A stretch of 64,000 bases of DNA from CAXBMB01 sp052078155 (GTDB lineage: Bacteria > Pseudomonadota > Alphaproteobacteria > Kiloniellales > DSM-21159): assembly GCA_052078155.1 (NCBI GenBank), contig JBQJBP010000001.1, positions 1,488,001 to 1,552,000 on the forward strand, given 5' to 3'. Positions 61,009 to 64,000 of this stretch are shown here, one piece after another. Positions within the stretch are counted from its first letter, which is position 1, and the number at the start of each line of letters is the position of its first letter. Position numbers and translations under genes: made by a program. Below the pieces are notes generated by a model. The model did no database searches. It worked only from the letters and a program-made list of their open reading frames with translations, and was not told the origin of the DNA.

Positions 61009-62226
61009 ATGGCCATCGGCATCGGCGGCTCCAGTGCTGAGATTGAACTGGAAAAACTGAGCGACATGACGGGCGACGTTACGCCCATTGACCTGTCGGA
61101 GTATCAGGACCGGATTGCAAAGGCCCAAAGGCTGATGCGTGAGACAGGGGTGATGGCCACCTATCTCAACGCCGGAACCAACCTGAACTACTTCACCGGA
61201 ACTCCCTGGAACGGCAGCGAGCGCATGGTTGGTGCGCTTTTGCTGCCGGACGGGGATCCCATCTACATTGCCCCCTATTTTGAACGGGATACCTTTGCCC
61301 AGAAGTCGCTGGTTCCCGGCGAGATTGTCACCTGGCAGGAACACGAGAGCCCCTATGTGCTGGCTCTGAACACCCTGAAGAATCACGGGGTGACGTCTGG
61401 CAACCTGGCCATCGATGAAGCCACACCCTTTTTCATCAGCAATGGTCTGGATCTGCTGAGCGACGATCTGCAGCTGGTCAGCGCCACCGCAATCACAGCA
61501 GGCTGCCGTCGCATCAAATCGGAAGCTGAAATTGCTCTGCTGAAACAGGCCAAGGCCATGACCCTGGAGGTGCACAAGGCCGCAGCCCGTATTCTGCGCC
61601 CTGGCATCACCGCCCAGGAAGTCACAAATTTCATCGACCAGGCCCATCGCAAGGTCGGGGCTACGCGCGGCTCTTACTTCTGTATTGTTCTTTTTGGGGA
61701 AGACTCTTCCTTCCCCCACGGCGTTAAAACTCCCAAACCTCTGGAAGACGGCGAAGTGGTGCTGATTGACACCGGCTGTCAGCTGGAGGGCTACAACTCC
61801 GACATCACCCGATCTTACGTCTATGGCCCCATCAGCCAGCGACATCGGGACATGTGGGCCATTGAAAAAGCGGCACAACAGGCCGCCTTTGACGCCGCAC
61901 AGGTGGGCGCAGCCTGCGCTTCAGTCGACCAGGCTGCCCGCGACTACCTGGAACGCCACGGTCTGGGCCCTGACTATCAGACCCCGGGCCTTCCCCACCG
62001 AACCGGTCACGGCGTGGGCCTGGATATTCATGAGTGGCCCTATCTGGTGCGCGGCAACGAAACACCGCTGGAGCCAGGCATGTGTTTTTCCAATGAACCC
62101 ATGCTGGTCCTGCCGGGAGAGTTTGGCATTCGGCTGGAAGATCATTTTTACATGACCGAAGACGGCCCGGAGTGGTTCACCACCCCCTCCCCCTCCATCG
62201 ACAATCCTTTCGGCAACGAACCTTAA
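61009..62226 (+). CDS. M24 family metallopeptidase (Xaa-Pro aminopeptidase-like)
   Basis: The 405-residue protein has a creatinase-like N-terminal domain (about residues 30-160) and a pita-bread M24 domain. All five metal ligands are visible: D254 (LIDTG), D265 (NSDITRSY), H334 (TGHGVGLDIHEWP), E363 (FSNEPML) and E377 (RLEDHF). This supports an active dinuclear peptidase of the Xaa-Pro aminopeptidase/dipeptidase type. The gene follows the DapA-like gene by 38 nt and has AGGA upstream. Related M24 enzymes include creatinase and DMSP lyase DddP, but intact ligands favour a peptidase. Confidence 0.9.
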   Translation: MAIGIGGSSAEIELEKLSDMTGDVTPIDLSEYQDRIAKAQRLMRETGVMATYLNAGTNLNYFTGTPWNGSERMVGALLLPDGDPIYIAPYFERDTFAQKSLVPGEIVTWQEHESPYVLALNTLKNHGVTSGNLAIDEATPFFISNGLDLLSDDLQLVSATAITAGCRRIKSEAEIALLKQAKAMTLEVHKAAARILRPGITAQEVTNFIDQAHRKVGATRGSYFCIVLFGEDSSFPHGVKTPKPLEDGEVVLIDTGCQLEGYNSDITRSYVYGPISQRHRDMWAIEKAAQQAAFDAAQVGAACASVDQAARDYLERHGLGPDYQTPGLPHRTGHGVGLDIHEWPYLVRGNETPLEPGMCFSNEPMLVLPGEFGIRLEDHFYMTEDGPEWFTTPSPSIDNPFGNEP

Positions 62227-62612
62227 GCCGCGCCCTCTGCCAGAGCGCTTCAAACTTTAAAAGGCAGCGATCAAGCCCCCCTCCGGCTCGTTTCTTTCGA
62301 TTCCGGCAAGGTCTGGTCCTGTGCCCCTTGCCGTCGTGGCGTCCTGTCCTGCTGAGAAACACTGTCGTGATGCATAGAGTCTTATCGTCTTGTTTGGAAC
62401 CACAAGGTGGTTTCAAACAAGACGTGAATAAGCCTCTTTTCAACCTGTTAGAGGGTGATTCACGACTCAAGCGCAGCGCAAGGCGCTTCGACTTCAGCCG
62501 ATCACACTCTGGCAGGGCAAAGACAGATTCCTGCCTGCATCTACCAAAAAGCCGCTATAGAGCCAGACACTCAGTTTAGGAATGTAGGGGCGGTCGTCAG
62601 GCCGATAGCAGC
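62227..62612. other. Intergenic region containing repeat copy G
   Basis: Apart from the dispersed element at 62376-62510 nothing gene-like is seen. No clear terminator follows the peptidase gene, so read-through into the SDR gene is possible. Confidence 0.4.
62376..62510 (+). repeat. Dispersed cloverleaf-like element, copy G
   Basis: This 135-bp copy has ends AGAGTCTTATCG and CGATCACACTCT. Hairpin I is completely different in sequence from copies B/C but is a near-perfect long stem (GTCTTGTTTG...CAAACAAGAC enclosing AACCAC...GTGGTT). The middle stem CGTGAAT...ATTCACG with CCTCT...AGAGG is perfect, and hairpin III is AAGCGC...GCGCTT. It is the best evidence that structure, not sequence, is conserved. 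Confidence 0.88.
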
Positions 62613-63374
62613 ATGAGTGAGACAGGAGAGTTTTCCGGGAAAGTTGCCTTTGTCGCCGGCGCCGGCGGCGGTATGGGGCTGCGCATTGCAGAGCGCCTGA
62701 GAGAACAGGGCGCCAAAGTGGCAGCTGCAGATCTGAAGGACCGACCCGACAGCTTCCCGGTCGACGGCCCGGACAGCCTCTATCGACAGGGTGATCTGGC
62801 TCAGGAAAGCTTTGTCAACCAGGCCATTGAAGAGACGGTTGACGCCTTCGGTCGACTGGATCTGCTGGTCAATGCGACAGGTGTTCTCTGGTTTGACCGG
62901 GACCGGTCCATTCTGGACATGGACATGGAGACCTGGGACCAGGTGATGACCATCAACCTGAAAAGCCATGTTCTGAGTGCCCGGGCGGCCCTGCCCCACA
63001 TGAAAGCGGCTGGCGGCGGCGCCATGGTGCACATTGCCTCAATCGATGGCTTGCGTGGCGACAGCAAACCCCAGGATGCCTACGGGGCTTCAAAAGCCGC
63101 AGTCATCAGGCTGTCGAAATCCCTGGCCGTCCAGTTCGCCGGCGACGGCATTCGCTCCAACGCTTTGCTGCCCGGTCTGGCCATGACGCCTTTGCAGGCC
63201 CGCTGGGAAGGAAAGGACGATATACAGGCTCAGGTGGCTCAAGCCATTCCACTGGGGCGGTTGGGCACGGCCGATGACATGGCGGAGGCCTGCCTCTTCC
63301 TGCTGTCCGACCGGGCCGGTTTCATCACTGGTACAGAGTTGATTGTTGATGGCGGCGTGACCGCACAACCCTGA
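62613..63374 (+). CDS. Short-chain dehydrogenase/reductase
   Basis: The 253-residue protein is a classical SDR. It has the cofactor motif GAGGGMG near residues 10-16, NATG after the fourth strand (in LLVNATGVLW), catalytic S143 in VHIASIDG, and Y157/K161 in YGASK. The C-terminal GTELIVDGGV is typical. D55-like LKDRPD after the second strand suggests NAD(H) preference, but this is weak evidence. It may take part in the neighbouring catabolic cluster, although a repeat element lies between. The start has a poor ribosome binding site. Confidence 0.88.
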   Translation: MSETGEFSGKVAFVAGAGGGMGLRIAERLREQGAKVAAADLKDRPDSFPVDGPDSLYRQGDLAQESFVNQAIEETVDAFGRLDLLVNATGVLWFDRDRSILDMDMETWDQVMTINLKSHVLSARAALPHMKAAGGGAMVHIASIDGLRGDSKPQDAYGASKAAVIRLSKSLAVQFAGDGIRSNALLPGLAMTPLQARWEGKDDIQAQVAQAIPLGRLGTADDMAEACLFLLSDRAGFITGTELIVDGGVTAQP

Positions 63375-63510
63375 GGGCCAGCAGCTCATCAGGAGGAAAC
63401 AAGCCTGGATGAGAATTGTCTTTGCCAAATGCCCGCCAAGAGGTCAGGTTCTGACACAGTTGGGGTAGGATGATCCCTGACCTCTTGACGTGACAGCTGG
63501 CAGAAGACCC

Positions 63511-64000
63511 ATGACCTTTAGCTACGAAATCGGCCAACCCTCCCCCATCGACCTGGATCTGGGGATGTTCTGTTCCCTCCTGCCGACGGACCGGGGTCTG
63601 GACCTGACCCTGCTGATCGGCCTGGAAGCCCCGTCGCGCAAGGAACGCCGGGTGCTGACCCAGGGCGCTGCCAAGCTGGCCATTGTTCCGGCTTCTCCCC
63701 TGCTGTTCATCGCCGCAAAATTCCAGGGTTTTACCCTGGATGCGCCGATGGCGCTTTGCCTGGAGCCGGAACCGGAGCTGATGCTGACGGCTGCCGCCAA
63801 AATCAAAAACTGGGATGAAGACGAAACCGGTCCCGTCAAGATTGCTGTAGGCAATGTTGAAACGCTGGAAATCAAAGCTGTGCGGGACGTTGAAATGTCC
63901 AAGGCCTGGTGGTCGAAACTGGCCCGAACCTACAGCGGTCTGCCGCAGGATCTGGAAGACGAGGCTTATCAGTCGGCCCTCAATGAGGCCTACCATCGCT
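63511..64000 (+). CDS. Unrecognised protein, cut by the window end
   Basis: An open frame of 163 codons from the ATG at 63511 runs to the right edge. The translation is acidic, with alternating hydrophobic segments (LLIGLEAPS, LAIVPASPLLFIAAKFQGFTL) and no signal peptide or membrane helix. I recognise no domain. Codon use resembles the neighbouring genes, so it is probably real. The ribosome binding site is weak. Confidence 0.65.
   Translation, partial: MTFSYEIGQPSPIDLDLGMFCSLLPTDRGLDLTLLIGLEAPSRKERRVLTQGAAKLAIVPASPLLFIAAKFQGFTLDAPMALCLEPEPELMLTAAAKIKNWDEDETGPVKIAVGNVETLEIKAVRDVEMSKAWWSKLARTYSGLPQDLEDEAYQSALNEAYHR

Noticed and set aside
61009..62226. DMSP lyase DddP
   Set aside because: DddP is an M24-fold lyase, but this protein keeps the full peptidase metal-ligand set and Xaa-Pro-type motifs, and no DMSP-related gene is near.
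1..64000. CRISPR arrays, tRNA or rRNA genes, insertion sequences, prophage genes
   Set aside because: I looked for regularly spaced direct repeats, tRNA-like ends, and transposase or phage proteins and found none. The dispersed 132-137 bp element has no coding capacity of its own.

Overview
The window is typical alphaproteobacterial DNA. It is GC-rich with strong CTG/GCC codon use, genes are packed tightly with many ATGA-type overlaps, and it carries PAS_5-type single-domain PAS proteins, a complete Tad/Flp pilus locus with the Cpa gene order, TRAP transporters and a cobalamin pathway. The mixture suggests a free-living, probably marine, Rhodospirillales-like bacterium, but the species cannot be named from sequence alone. 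No rRNA, tRNA, CRISPR array, insertion sequence or prophage was seen.

Region 1-15.5 kb is a cobalamin (B12) biosynthesis island. A truncated cobW and cobU run leftward behind a clear cobalamin riboswitch. A His-rich Ni/Co permease, a His-tailed cobaltochelatase (cbiX), cobH, cobL, cobI, a cbiG-cobJ fusion and cobM run rightward. cobK and cbiD run leftward, and cobA and cobB rightward. CbiX, CbiG and CbiD are present while CobG, CobZ and CobF are absent here, which points to the cobalt-early route. An ABC-F ATPase gene, preceded by a short Arg-rich upstream ORF with a strong ribosome binding site, interrupts the island.

Region 15.5-25 kb holds two paralogous PAS proteins flanking a class I fumarase, a tiny secreted Cys/His-rich protein, a membrane-anchored HTH regulator, an alginate-export-type porin, a queuosine precursor operon (queC-queE-queD) and an AAA ATPase. 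Region 25-37.7 kb is the Tad pilus locus: flp and cpaA, then after a terminator cpaB, cpaC, cpaD, cpaE, cpaF, tadB, tadC, tadD, two TadE-like genes and a tadG. About 1.7 kb of AT-richer non-coding DNA follows.

Region 39.4-48.2 kb is one regulatory unit. A sigma-54-dependent activator lies next to a peptide-type ABC transporter operon ending in a nitrilase-family amidohydrolase, and a textbook -24/-12 promoter with an upstream 16-bp palindrome precedes the operon. Region 48.3-55.6 kb carries single enzymes: a serine hydrolase, an FAD oxidoreductase, a radical SAM protein, a gamma-butyrobetaine-hydroxylase-like dioxygenase and a DUF1353 protein. Region 55.7-63.4 kb is a catabolic cluster around a GntR regulator, with a TRAP transporter on one side and a DapA-family lyase, an M24 peptidase and, after a repeat, an SDR on the other. 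TGATATATCA palindromes in both flanking promoter regions are likely GntR operators.

The most unusual feature is a dispersed intergenic element of about 132-137 bp, present in at least six copies plus one degenerate candidate. It has imperfect terminal inverted repeats and internal hairpins whose arms change together between copies, giving a cloverleaf-like fold. It could be a MITE or a structured RNA/DNA element.
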